DNA from: an uncultured Prevotellaceae bacterium
GTDB lineage: Bacteria > Bacteroidota > Bacteroidia > Bacteroidales > Bacteroidaceae
Direction of reading: 5' to 3'
NCBI GenBank assembly: GCA_947306845.1
Contig: CAMZHP010000050.1
Location: 1 to 14,763 of the forward strand
DNA length: 14,763 nucleotides
Shown here: positions 1 through 6,370 of the stretch, one piece after another
How positions within the stretch are numbered: position 1 is the first letter of the stretch
Layout of the letters: each line of letters starts with the position of its first letter
The notes under the pieces: model-generated
The model's database searches: none
What the model was told of the DNA's origin: nothing
The model's input: the letters and a program-made list of their open reading frames with translations, nothing else
Program-made: the position numbers and the translations under genes

Positions 1-54
1 AAATAAAAACTTCGTGTTTTATTTTGCTTTCCCCTCGCTTAATCGTAACTTTGC
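1..54 (+). repeat. Partial copy of the promoter-bearing hairpin repeat, cut by the window edge
   Basis: Bases 16-54 align without gaps to the reverse complement of the repeat unit at 6078-6116, with about 29 of 39 positions identical; the shared part includes CTTTCC, CTCG and TAACTTTGC. Bases 1-10 and 16-24 form an A/T-rich hairpin with one bulged A and a TTCG-containing loop. This matches the inner hairpin of the full copies. The rest of the unit would lie left of base 1. Membership of the same family is inferred from this alignment by eye. Confidence 0.6.
23..53 (+). promoter_or_regulatory. Bacteroidota-type promoter for the rluA-like gene
   Basis: TTTG at 23-26 and TAACTTTG at 46-53 are separated by 19 bases. 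This fits the -33/-7 consensus used by the Bacteroidota primary sigma factor. Transcription would start near base 58-60, leaving a leader of about 42 bases before the ATG at 102. The promoter sits inside the partial hairpin repeat at the window edge. Confidence 0.7.
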
Positions 55-101
55 AGAGTGATGGGAAATGGAAGACAGGTACCATAATATAAAATTCATT
101 T

Positions 102-992
102 ATGAAACGTAATTATCATACCGAACCGCAATACGACCACTATACGGTGGATCATGAGGCTCCCCTGCTGGAGTATCTTCTGCAGACGATCAAGGGACAA
201 AGCCGTAATAAGATAAAAGCTACTCTTCAGGGCAGGGGTATCAAGGTGGACGGCAAACTCGTCACACAGTTTGACTTCCCCTTGAAACCAGGCATGAAGG
301 TCACCGTGAGCAAGTCAAAGCGCAACGACCTCTTCAAGAGCCGCTATGTGAAAATCGTCTATGAGGATAAGTACATTATCGTCGTAGAAAAAAACATTGG
401 TATTCTCTCGATGGCTGCCGGGCACTCGTCGCTCAATGTGAAGTCTGTGCTCGATGACTATTTCCATAAGTCACGCCAATCATGCCGGGCTCACGTTGTT
501 CACCGCCTCGACCGCGACACCAGCGGCCTGATGGTCTATGCCAAGGATATGGAGACAGAGCAGATTCTTGAGCATGAGTGGCACAACATCGTCTATGACC
601 GTCGTTATGTGGCTGTCGTGTCGGGTGAGATGGAGAAAGATGGCGGTACCATCGCCAACTGGCTGAAAGACAACAAGGCATATGTCACCTACTCCTCGCC
701 AGTGGACAATGGAGGAAAGTATGCCGTCACCCATTTCCATACCCTGGCGCGAACCACGGAGCACTCACTGGTGGAGTTCAAGTTGGAGACGGGTCGAAAG
801 AATCAAATTCGCGTGCATGCCGCCGACATGGGACATCCCGTTTGCGGCGACAGCAAGTATGGCAATGGCGACGATCCGGTGCACCGTCTGTGTCTCCATG
901 CCTTCCTTCTCTGCTTCTACCATCCTGTCACCCGTGAGCGAATGGAATTCGAGTCGCCCATTCCCACAGCGTTCAAAAACCTGTTTAAATAA
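102..992 (+). CDS. RluA-family RNA pseudouridine synthase
   Basis: This enzyme converts specific uridines in rRNA or tRNA to pseudouridine in the cytoplasm. It has 296 residues, normal for the RluA/RluC/RluD family. Residues about 20-70 look like an S4 RNA-binding domain (KIKATLQGRGIKVDG). The catalytic motif HRLDRDTSGLMVYAK lies at 134-148, with D137 as the expected catalytic aspartate. The later family motif GRKNQIRVHAADMGHPVCGD is at 231-250. The ATG at 102 follows a consensus promoter at 23-53, and no better in-frame start is evident. A small membrane-protein gene follows after 7 bases and is probably co-transcribed. The exact target uridine cannot be told from sequence, so no RluA/C/D symbol is assigned. 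Family assignment is very secure. Confidence 0.95.
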   Translation: MKRNYHTEPQYDHYTVDHEAPLLEYLLQTIKGQSRNKIKATLQGRGIKVDGKLVTQFDFPLKPGMKVTVSKSKRNDLFKSRYVKIVYEDKYIIVVEKNIGILSMAAGHSSLNVKSVLDDYFHKSRQSCRAHVVHRLDRDTSGLMVYAKDMETEQILEHEWHNIVYDRRYVAVVSGEMEKDGGTIANWLKDNKAYVTYSSPVDNGGKYAVTHFHTLARTTEHSLVEFKLETGRKNQIRVHAADMGHPVCGDSKYGNGDDPVHRLCLHAFLLCFYHPVTRERMEFESPIPTAFKNLFK

Positions 993-999
993 AGATACA

Positions 1000-1236
1000 A
1001 TGGAACTGAATTCATTATTGACCAATGAGAATATCGCATACGTTGTCTTTGCCATCCTGGCGGTAATTGTAGCATTTGCGCTCATCAGGAAAGTGGCAAG
1101 CTGCCTCATCCGCACTGTCATCTTCCTCATCATGCTCGCAGCTCTTGCCTATATATACATTAATTATATAGACGTAAGCGAGGAGGATTCCGACCAACAG
1201 GAGATAGAATACCGCACAACAAACAGAAATGTCTGA
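1000..1236 (+). CDS. Small two-helix membrane protein, unknown function
   Basis: A 78-residue protein that I do not recognise. Residues about 11-29 (NIAYVVFAILAVIVAFALI) and 36-56 (LIRTVIFLIMLAALAYIYI) are two strongly hydrophobic segments separated by a short basic turn (RKVAS). The C-terminal 20 residues are acidic and polar (EEDSDQQE). With the basic turn on the cytoplasmic side, a hairpin with both ends outside is plausible. The ATG at 1000 lies 7 bases after the rluA-like stop. The frame stays open further upstream, but that part overlaps the rluA-like gene antisense-free in another frame and is not convincing coding sequence. It ends 37 bases before the convergent menA stop. Function unknown; reality of the gene is supported by length, composition and tight spacing. 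Confidence 0.7.
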   Translation: MELNSLLTNENIAYVVFAILAVIVAFALIRKVASCLIRTVIFLIMLAALAYIYINYIDVSEEDSDQQEIEYRTTNRNV

Positions 1237-1273
1237 CCAGCCTCAGGATGGGCAGAAAAGAGTGCTGCCTTTC

Positions 1274-2176
1274 TCAGCCAATCAGCAGACCGATGGTGAC
1301 AAGTATGCCGTAGATGAACATGTTGCGGGCATTCTCGCCCAATATGCCATTGAGCTTTGTGCCGCTGCCTATCGCCACCATACGGCGGTAGGTGAGGATG
1401 TGCAGTCTCAGGTATATGAGGGGAAGGACGAAAGCCCAAATGTGGCCAAAGGCAATATAGGTCAGTCCCAATAAACATCCCGCCAATCCGAGGCCTAAAA
1501 AGAGCTTCTCGCCGGCACGCTTGCCGATGCGCACGATGATGGTACGCTTGCCTGTTCGCCGGTCGTTGTCGCGGTCGCGGTAGTTGTTCACCACCAGCAG
1601 CGTGTCGATGATGAGGCCGCAGGCTATGGAAGCGGCCAGAACCTCAAGCGTGGCGGTATGTGTTTGGATGAAGTAGGTAGCGCAGACGGGCACGATGCCG
1701 AAGAACACCAGCACCAGCAGATCGCCCATGCCACGGTATGATAGGTGGGTGGTATAGAGAAAACAGAACAGGACGCAGAGCACACCGACAGACACCATCT
1801 CCCAACCGCCGTAATGGATGAGTGGAAGACCAGTCAGACAGGCAATGGCGGTGGTGATGGCGATGGCAATGCGCATCGCACGCAACGTCACCCATCCCTG
1901 GGCACAGGCACGCTTAGGTCCCAGGCGCAGCTCGTCGTCAGTACCTTTTTTGTAGTCGAAATAGTCGTTGATGAGGTTGGCATCAATCTGCATGATGAAG
2001 GCAAACAGCAAGCAAAGCACGGCTGGTATCCAACGGAATGATTCACTGCCGCAGTCGTTCCAAGCCAGTGCCAGTGCGACCATTACGGGGACAGCGGCGC
2101 CTGTCAGTGTCTTGGGACGGGCGGCCAGCAACCATGCACGGGGTGAGTTGAGATGTACGGTTTCTTCTTCTTTCAT
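1274..2176 (-). CDS. menA: 1,4-dihydroxy-2-naphthoate polyprenyltransferase (MenA)
   Basis: An integral membrane prenyltransferase of the UbiA superfamily that joins a polyprenyl chain to 1,4-dihydroxy-2-naphthoate, giving demethylmenaquinone in menaquinone synthesis. Counting from the ATG at 2176 it has 300 residues, typical of MenA. The first Asp-rich motif NDYFDYKKGTDDE starts near residue 70, and the second, NNYRDRDNDRRTGKRT, near residue 197; this second form is characteristic of MenA. About eight hydrophobic helices surround these motifs. RPKTL near residue 21 is the usual N-terminal MenA signature. An in-frame ATG at 2200 would add eight residues. However, the likely -7 box at 2211-2218 places the transcript start near 2204, so 2176 is preferred. 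No other men gene is in the window. Divergent from the HD-domain gene. Confidence 0.92.
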   Translation of the reverse strand: MKEEETVHLNSPRAWLLAARPKTLTGAAVPVMVALALAWNDCGSESFRWIPAVLCLLFAFIMQIDANLINDYFDYKKGTDDELRLGPKRACAQGWVTLRAMRIAIAITTAIACLTGLPLIHYGGWEMVSVGVLCVLFCFLYTTHLSYRGMGDLLVLVFFGIVPVCATYFIQTHTATLEVLAASIACGLIIDTLLVVNNYRDRDNDRRTGKRTIIVRIGKRAGEKLFLGLGLAGCLLGLTYIAFGHIWAFVLPLIYLRLHILTYRRMVAIGSGTKLNGILGENARNMFIYGILVTIGLLIG

Positions 2177-2210
2177 GGCTGAAAAATGGGAAATGACCAT
2201 AATTGACCAA

Positions 2211-2218
2211 CAAAATTA
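2211..2218 (-). promoter_or_regulatory. Probable -7 box for menA
   Basis: The minus strand reads TAATTTTG, matching TAnnTTTG. No clear TTTG -33 box is seen at the expected distance (about 2238-2242), so the promoter is incomplete by consensus. Its placement only 11 bases from the ATG at 2200 favours the later menA start at 2176. Confidence 0.45.
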
Positions 2219-2260
2219 ATGATATTTTTCAATAATCATCTCTTTTACAAGAAAAATCAC

Positions 2261-2268
2261 TAACTTTG
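2261..2268 (+). promoter_or_regulatory. -7 box for the HD-domain gene
   Basis: TAACTTTG matches the Bacteroidota -7 consensus exactly. It sits 18 bases before the ATG at 2287, so the leader would be short. The -33 region (about 2236-2242) lacks TTTG. The 12 bases CACTAACTTTGC (2259-2270) are identical to the promoter end of the hairpin repeats at 6078 and 6163, but upstream similarity fades. Confidence 0.5.
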
Positions 2269-2286
2269 CTCACAAAGCACACGGAT

Positions 2287-2922
2287 ATGATTGACAAGAA
2301 TGTTAGCCTTGACCTCATGGAGTTTGTGGAGATGAACATCCTGCCACGTTACAACCAGTTTGATAAAGCACATAATCTTTCGCATGCCACAAGGGTGATA
2401 CGACGCTCCATCGATTTGGCGCGTTCGTTTGGAGCTGATGTCAATATGGCCTACACCATAGCGGCTTATCATGACCTGGGGTTGGAGGGACCTCGCGCCA
2501 TTCACCATCTCACCAGCGGGAAAATCCTGGCTGCCGACACACGGTTGCCAAAATGGTTCTCGCCTGCACAGATCCAGCTGATGCGTGAGGCCGTAGAGGA
2601 TCACAGGGCGTCGGCATCGCACGCGCCGCGCAGCATTTATGGAAAGATTGTGGCCGAGGCCGACCGTGACATGGATCCCGAGACAGTCATCCGCCGCACC
2701 ATACAGTTTGGCTTGAACCATTATCCCGAACTCGACATGGAGGCTCAGTGGCGGCGCTTCATGGAGCACATGGAAGCGAAGTATTCTGTCAATGGCTATG
2801 TCAAAATGTGGCTTCCGGGATCAGACAATGAGCGCAAACTTAACCAGTTGCGCGTGCTCATCGACCATCCGGATCAGATGAGGCCTGTTTTTGACAGGAT
2901 CATGAAAGAGGAAATCAGTTGA
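2287..2922 (+). CDS. HD-domain phosphohydrolase-like protein
   Basis: A 211-residue soluble protein of the HD superfamily, metal-dependent phosphohydrolases acting on nucleotides or other phosphate esters. The expected ligands are visible: H33 in HNLSHATRV, the H62-D63 pair in AAYHDLGLEG, H106 in VEDHRAS and D126 in AEADRDMDPE. This H...HD...H...D order fits an intact metal site. The nearest general type is small stand-alone HD proteins of the uridine/nucleotide hydrolase-like kind, but the substrate cannot be predicted. The ATG at 2287 is chosen over an upstream in-frame TTG at 2266, because that TTG lies inside the -7 box. The 3' end overlaps the convergent porin gene by 8 bases. Regulation not evident beyond the promoter. 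Confidence 0.85.
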   Translation: MIDKNVSLDLMEFVEMNILPRYNQFDKAHNLSHATRVIRRSIDLARSFGADVNMAYTIAAYHDLGLEGPRAIHHLTSGKILAADTRLPKWFSPAQIQLMREAVEDHRASASHAPRSIYGKIVAEADRDMDPETVIRRTIQFGLNHYPELDMEAQWRRFMEHMEAKYSVNGYVKMWLPGSDNERKLNQLRVLIDHPDQMRPVFDRIMKEEIS

Positions 2923-5122
2923 AGAAATTCCATGATACCCCGAAACGGAAGATGCGTGGGTTGATGGGGTAGTGGGGAGTGAGGAAGTAGTTGCCTCCAT
3001 CCGAAGAGCGGTTGACATGGCTCATCATCACAAAGAATCGAGCATGCTTTAGGAAGAAGTTGGCATAGACGTTGACGATGGGATAATTGCCCACTTCCAC
3101 CTTCTCCTCATTCTCTTGTATGGCATATTGTGCTATGCCTGGTACGAAGTCGGGGGCTTTGTACTTGGTGAAATACCTTACGTCGGCACCAAAGTCACAG
3201 TCCAGCACATGGGCAATCTTGAAGCGCAGATAAAGGTTGGCGTACACGTTGAGGGCAGGCAGGGGGATGATATCCTCATGACTCGACTTTTGATAAGTGA
3301 GTTGGGCATCGAGATGAAGAAGGCGGTACTGGAACTGCTGGTCGATGCTGGCCGTGAATACGCTGATGTTGTCTTTGCATTGCCGCGACGAGGCGGTGTT
3401 TTTCAACCGGGAATCGCTGCCCACCGTATAGCTGGTGCCGAAATAGACATAGTTGCTCATGTTGTCGACGGCCACCCGCAACTGTGTCTTGGTCTTCTCC
3501 CAGGTGAGCCGCCCTTGCAGTTTGGTGTGGGTGACGTTCTTCATGTCGTCATTCTCCCACCAGAAATGCCGGGAGTGATATTTCCTATAGTAAAAGGTGG
3601 GAAGGTAGTGATGGAAGAAGCCGTCGGCAGCCAACTGTACGGTGTCGCCCAATAGTGGAAAGTTGAGGTCGGCCGTACCATCGATGAAGATGTCTCCCGC
3701 ATTCTTGCCTATGACGGCAATCTCTCCCGTAGCGTTGTAGTGCAGCGTATTTCCCAAAGTCTTGCTGATCTGTCCGCCTACGAAAAGACTCTGTTCGTTA
3801 TGCTTCCTCGCCTTTTCCGTACTGTCGGGCAGGGTGTACTGCCTTAACTCATGTCTGGCAAAGGCTTTCAGTCCTGCTGCCGCATATTTGTTGAATCCTT
3901 CGAGGAGAGCGATGGCAAATGTGTTCTGCAATACGAAATGGTTGGTCTTGTCGTAAATGGAATCATTGTCATAGCGTGAGAGGGTGGCATAGGTATCGGC
4001 ATAGTAGTTGTCAGGAGTGTAGTAAGCCTGATAGATATGCCGGTCATTGTCGAATTTCGCTGTGTGGATAAGGCTGGTCACTGGCACATACTCATTCTTG
4101 GTCCATGTCGTATCAGCGGGTTCGGGCTCTACATTTGTCTGTGCGTTGAGCGCCACTTGCTGGTCATATTCTTCCTCATCCCATTCCTCTCCGTTCTTTT
4201 CTGCTTTGCGACGGGCTTCTTCTTTCGCTTTCAGTGCGGCATTTTCCTTAGCCGATTCCATGGCAAATTTCTTGGCTTCTTTCTCTTTCTCTGTCATGGG
4301 CACCTTGCGGTTGAATCCAAAGCTGTAGCGATGAGTGTAGAAGATGTGCTGGTTGTCACTCCGGTTCCAGTTGCTTGCGAGCATGGTGGGTATTTCGGCT
4401 GCAGTGAACTTGTCGTTGTAGCTGGTGGGGTGAGTGATGTAGTTGTCGTTGGTGATGCCGCCATTCTCCGCCTGTTTCTGGTGGTTGTTGGAAAAGAGGA
4501 AATGGGCTTGGTATCGATCGCCGAGATATGATCCGTAAACAGATGCGTTTAAAAGTGACGCGCTGTTTTCCTGATAGTATCCGCGACCATAGAGATAATC
4601 TACCTTAAATCCTACTCCGAGTCGCCTGCCGGCATTGACGGCAAAGAGTGCCTTAAAATGGTCTTCGCCATTGGTGCGGTCGCCGCAGGAATTGAGGCCG
4701 ACGTTGGTGATGGGTGAGTAGGTGTTGGTGAAGTGAAATTTCCCTGCCTCTGTGGAGAAATAGTCATAGCCGTGATTGAAGATGAAGTCATCATAGTCGA
4801 TGCGCTCCGTGAAGATGCGGTTTTGGCGGATGGCGCCTAAGTTGCCTGTCGTATTGAATTCCCCATGCAGTCCTTCGGTAAAGATGCTGTTCATGTACAT
4901 GAAGGACAGAGTGTCTGGCTCAGCGGGAGTGATGTCGCCGAACTTTTCGTCCACGGTCCACACTTTCAGACCTCGTGGAAATTCTACTTTGGTGCTGTCG
5001 CCTTTGTTTTTGTTGCGCTGGCTGAGATTGCCACCGGCATCCATGCTGTAGTATTCCTGTGCTGAAACCCCCATGGGCAACAGCACCAGCAGGAGAAGGA
5101 CGGTCAGCAATTGATTTCTCAT
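2915..5122 (-). CDS. Putative outer-membrane porin (Porin_10-like)
   Basis: A 735-residue exported protein. Residues 1-21 form a signal peptide (hydrophobic core LLTVLLLLVLLPMGV, cleavage likely after VSA). The rest alternates short amphipathic strands with polar turns and ends in FRFGVSWNFFN, as expected for an outer-membrane beta-barrel. Features such as DTLSFMYMNSIFTEG, a GNLG segment and FHFTNTYSPITN at about 70-140 resemble the Bacteroidota 'putative porin' family (Porin_10). Residues about 277-325 form an unusual Lys/Glu/Ala-rich, probably helical insertion (EKEKEAKKFAMESAKENAA), followed by a Pro/Thr-rich stretch. It is last in a three-gene operon, 45 bases after the small membrane-protein gene. 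No promoter box is visible in that gap. The transported solute is unknown. Confidence 0.8.
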   Translation of the reverse strand: MRNQLLTVLLLLVLLPMGVSAQEYYSMDAGGNLSQRNKNKGDSTKVEFPRGLKVWTVDEKFGDITPAEPDTLSFMYMNSIFTEGLHGEFNTTGNLGAIRQNRIFTERIDYDDFIFNHGYDYFSTEAGKFHFTNTYSPITNVGLNSCGDRTNGEDHFKALFAVNAGRRLGVGFKVDYLYGRGYYQENSASLLNASVYGSYLGDRYQAHFLFSNNHQKQAENGGITNDNYITHPTSYNDKFTAAEIPTMLASNWNRSDNQHIFYTHRYSFGFNRKVPMTEKEKEAKKFAMESAKENAALKAKEEARRKAEKNGEEWDEEEYDQQVALNAQTNVEPEPADTTWTKNEYVPVTSLIHTAKFDNDRHIYQAYYTPDNYYADTYATLSRYDNDSIYDKTNHFVLQNTFAIALLEGFNKYAAAGLKAFARHELRQYTLPDSTEKARKHNEQSLFVGGQISKTLGNTLHYNATGEIAVIGKNAGDIFIDGTADLNFPLLGDTVQLAADGFFHHYLPTFYYRKYHSRHFWWENDDMKNVTHTKLQGRLTWEKTKTQLRVAVDNMSNYVYFGTSYTVGSDSRLKNTASSRQCKDNISVFTASIDQQFQYRLLHLDAQLTYQKSSHEDIIPLPALNVYANLYLRFKIAHVLDCDFGADVRYFTKYKAPDFVPGIAQYAIQENEEKVEVGNYPIVNVYANFFLKHARFFVMMSHVNRSSDGGNYFLTPHYPINPRIFRFGVSWNFFN

Positions 5123-5167
5123 CTCTGGTTTTCTTTTGGGCTTATTTTTTGTCGCTCTTTCTATGAG

Positions 5168-5422
5168 TTACCTCAGCATCCTCAGACAGCATTCCACCAT
5201 TTTGAATGCCATACCGCCGATGACGATGTAGGTGCCGATAGTGCTGTCGAACCACACATAGACCACGACACCGACAAGGGCGAGGATCATAAAGATGATG
5301 TTCAATACGTTGCGGAAACCCAACAGCTGGTCACTGGCGGGTTTGCGGTGGGAGCGACGGCGGGGGAGAATTTCCTGTACTTCTTCTTCTGTCTCACGTA
5401 TGGGGTCATCCACAGGTCTCAT
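5168..5422 (-). CDS. Small membrane protein, unknown function
   Basis: An 84-residue protein that I do not recognise by name. Residues 1-36 are charged and probably cytoplasmic, with an acidic part (RETEEEVQEILP) followed by a basic cluster (RRRSHRKP). Residues 38-58 (VLNIIFMILALVGVVVYVW) and 62-79 (IGTYIVIGGMAFKMVECC) are two likely transmembrane helices joined by a short turn (FDST). Its ATG lies 3 bases after the stop of the DUF4468-like gene, and the porin gene follows 45 bases downstream. It is therefore very likely translated within the same operon. The positioning between a secreted protein and a porin suggests an envelope role, but that is inference. Confidence 0.75.
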   Translation of the reverse strand: MRPVDDPIRETEEEVQEILPRRRSHRKPASDQLLGFRNVLNIIFMILALVGVVVYVWFDSTIGTYIVIGGMAFKMVECCLRMLR

Positions 5423-5425
5423 AAA

Positions 5426-6052
5426 CTATTGTGTGCCTAAGGTTATTCCGATGTTGTTGAAGATTTCTTCCACACGGTCAACGGTCTTCCGGCGGAATTT
5501 TCCCGAAATTTTAGCCAAACGGGTTTTCTTTTTGTTCAGTGCCCATTTGTCGGTGATCCACTCTTCGGCTTTGTAGCGCTCACCTCCGTTGCGGTTCTCC
5601 TCATACCAGTAGTTGACGCGAAGGATGCGCACCGTCACCTGATTGTCCTTGCAGTCTGCTGTGAGGGTATAGATGAAACGGGTGCGGTCGAGATTGATAA
5701 ATGTGTTGGCGAAGGTCAGCCACTCCTCAAAATGACAGATGATCTTGTGCTCTTCCTTGTTCACCAGCGATACGTTGCTCTTCTCGCGGATTTGTATCTC
5801 TTCCTGTGTCATGGCGGTGAGCATGTTGAGCATGGCGGCGTAGTTCTCATCCGCGTTCTTGTTGTTGCTAAAAGTTTTCTCCCATACTACCTCACCATTC
5901 ACCTCGGGTACAACATTGCCCAAGTATTTGGCATATTGATATTCGGTTGATTTCTTCGGGGCCTCCTTCACTTGGTCGGGCTTCTCCCAGTTGCCTTGTG
6001 CTGCTGCTGCCATAGGCAGGCAGACCAGCAACATGATGATTAGATTCCTCAT
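5426..6052 (-). CDS. DUF4468-like secreted protein
   Basis: A 208-residue protein with an N-terminal signal peptide (MRNLIIMLLVCLPMAAAAQ, cleavage near residue 18-19), so it probably acts in the periplasm or envelope. Residues about 52-155 (GEVVWEKTFSNNKNADENY onward, then VNKEEHKIICHFEEWLTF) resemble DUF4468, a Bacteroidota domain with a TBP-like fold and no established function. The basic C-terminal stretch is ALNKKKTRLAKISGKFRRKT. It opens a three-gene operon with a small membrane protein and a putative porin. Up to three tandem promoters lie upstream, two of them inside hairpin repeats. The nearest would start transcription near 6073, about 20 bases before the ATG. Family call by memory of the motif pattern. 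Confidence 0.75.
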   Translation of the reverse strand: MRNLIIMLLVCLPMAAAAQGNWEKPDQVKEAPKKSTEYQYAKYLGNVVPEVNGEVVWEKTFSNNKNADENYAAMLNMLTAMTQEEIQIREKSNVSLVNKEEHKIICHFEEWLTFANTFINLDRTRFIYTLTADCKDNQVTVRILRVNYWYEENRNGGERYKAEEWITDKWALNKKKTRLAKISGKFRRKTVDRVEEIFNNIGITLGTQ

Positions 6053-6077
6053 CTTTCTATCTTTTTTGTTTCAATCC

Positions 6078-6160
6078 GCAAAGTTAGTGCAAATCGAGCG
6101 GAAAGCAAAGCAAAAGATTATTTTTTTGCTTTCTTTCCCGAGATGCCGCCTAAGTTCGCA
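6078..6160 (-). repeat. Promoter-bearing hairpin repeat, copy 1
   Basis: An 83-base unit. The ends are imperfect inverted repeats: GCAAAGTTAG at the left and CTAAGTTCGC at the right, 8 of 10 complementary. Inside, GGAAAG (6100-6105) pairs with CTTTCC (6133-6138). A single bulged C (6106) follows, then AAAGCAAAA (6107-6115) pairs with TTTTGCTTT (6124-6132). The left end reads as a promoter on the minus strand, and the bulged C belongs to its -33 box. The copy lies 85 bases from copy 2. Confidence 0.85.
6079..6109 (-). promoter_or_regulatory. Promoter 1 (proximal) of the DUF4468/porin operon
   Basis: On the minus strand TTTG (6106-6109) and TAACTTTG (6079-6086) are separated by 19 bases, an exact fit to the Bacteroidota consensus. 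The start would be near 6073, about 20 bases before the ATG at 6052. The whole promoter lies inside repeat copy 1, with its -33 box on one arm of the hairpin. Confidence 0.75.
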
Positions 6161-6162
6161 AG

Positions 6163-6244
6163 GCAAAGTTAGTGCAAACCGAGTACAATGCAAAACAAAA
6201 AACATTTTTTTTGTTTTCATTGTCGAGGTGCCTCCTAAGTTCGC
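6163..6244 (-). repeat. Promoter-bearing hairpin repeat, copy 2
   Basis: An 82-base unit directly following copy 1 in the same orientation. Identical or near-identical blocks are GCAAAGTTAGTGCAAA at the left end and CCTAAGTTCGCA at the right. The hairpin pairs ACAATG (6185-6190) with CATTGT (6218-6223). After a bulged C (6191), AAAACAAAAAA (6192-6202) pairs with TTTTTTGTTTT (6207-6217). The outer stem differs from copy 1 by three compensating changes, so pairing is kept. Confidence 0.85.
6164..6194 (-). promoter_or_regulatory. Promoter 2 of the DUF4468/porin operon
   Basis: On the minus strand TTTG (6191-6194) and TAACTTTG (6164-6171) are 19 bases apart, identical in layout to promoter 1 and exactly 85 bases upstream of it. 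A transcript from here would carry the whole copy 1 hairpin in its leader. Confidence 0.65.
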
Positions 6245-6248
6245 ACCA

Positions 6249-6280
6249 CAAAGATACAAACAAGTGGGGAAAATGCCAAA
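6249..6280 (-). promoter_or_regulatory. Possible promoter 3 of the DUF4468/porin operon
   Basis: On the minus strand TTTG (6277-6280) and TATCTTTG (6249-6256) are 20 bases apart. The -7 box is again exactly 85 bases from the previous one. The surrounding sequence is only weakly like the repeat and lacks the hairpin. Confidence 0.5.
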
Positions 6281-6304
6281 TTTTATACAAACAAAGAGAT
6301 CCTT

Positions 6305-6337
6305 GTTGCGGAAATTGAAAGAAATAATATACCTTTG
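6305..6337 (+). promoter_or_regulatory. Promoter of the SNF2-family gene
   Basis: TACCTTTG at 6330-6337 matches the -7 consensus. GTTG at 6305-6308, 21 bases upstream, is a three-of-four match to the -33 box. Transcription would begin near 6342, about 29 bases before the ATG at 6371. Confidence 0.6.
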
Positions 6338-6370
6338 CCAATTCAAAAAACATCAACCATAGATTTTTCC

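Larger units (their letters stand above)
6053..6370. other. 318-base divergent intergenic region
   Basis: This gene-free stretch separates the DUF4468/porin operon (-) from the SNF2-family gene (+). It holds two full copies of a hairpin repeat (6078-6160 and 6163-6244), three minus-strand promoter pairs at an exact 85-base spacing, and one plus-strand promoter at 6305-6337. Reading frames open here translate mostly repeat sequence and are not credible genes. Confidence 0.8.

Noticed and set aside
682..999. Upstream in-frame extension of the 78-residue membrane-protein gene, with a start at 682
   Set aside because: It lies entirely inside the rluA-like gene in another frame; its predicted peptide is low-grade and the ATG at 1000 gives normal operon spacing.
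2266..2286. TTG start at 2266 for the HD-domain gene and, similarly, TTG at 6335 for the SNF2 gene
   Set aside because: Both codons fall within the predicted -7 boxes, upstream of the likely transcript starts.
3116..4531. Long plus-strand frames inside the porin gene (3116-3655, 4037-4531)
   Set aside because: They are antisense to a well-supported exported protein, have no promoter and show no recognisable domain.
6078..6280. CRISPR array
   Set aside because: There are only two full units, whole units repeat without unique spacers, and no cas genes are present.
5991..6362. Overlapping small frames across the divergent intergenic region on both strands
   Set aside because: Their translations are largely the repeat units read through (for example two copies of an LRRHL-type string), which explains their openness.
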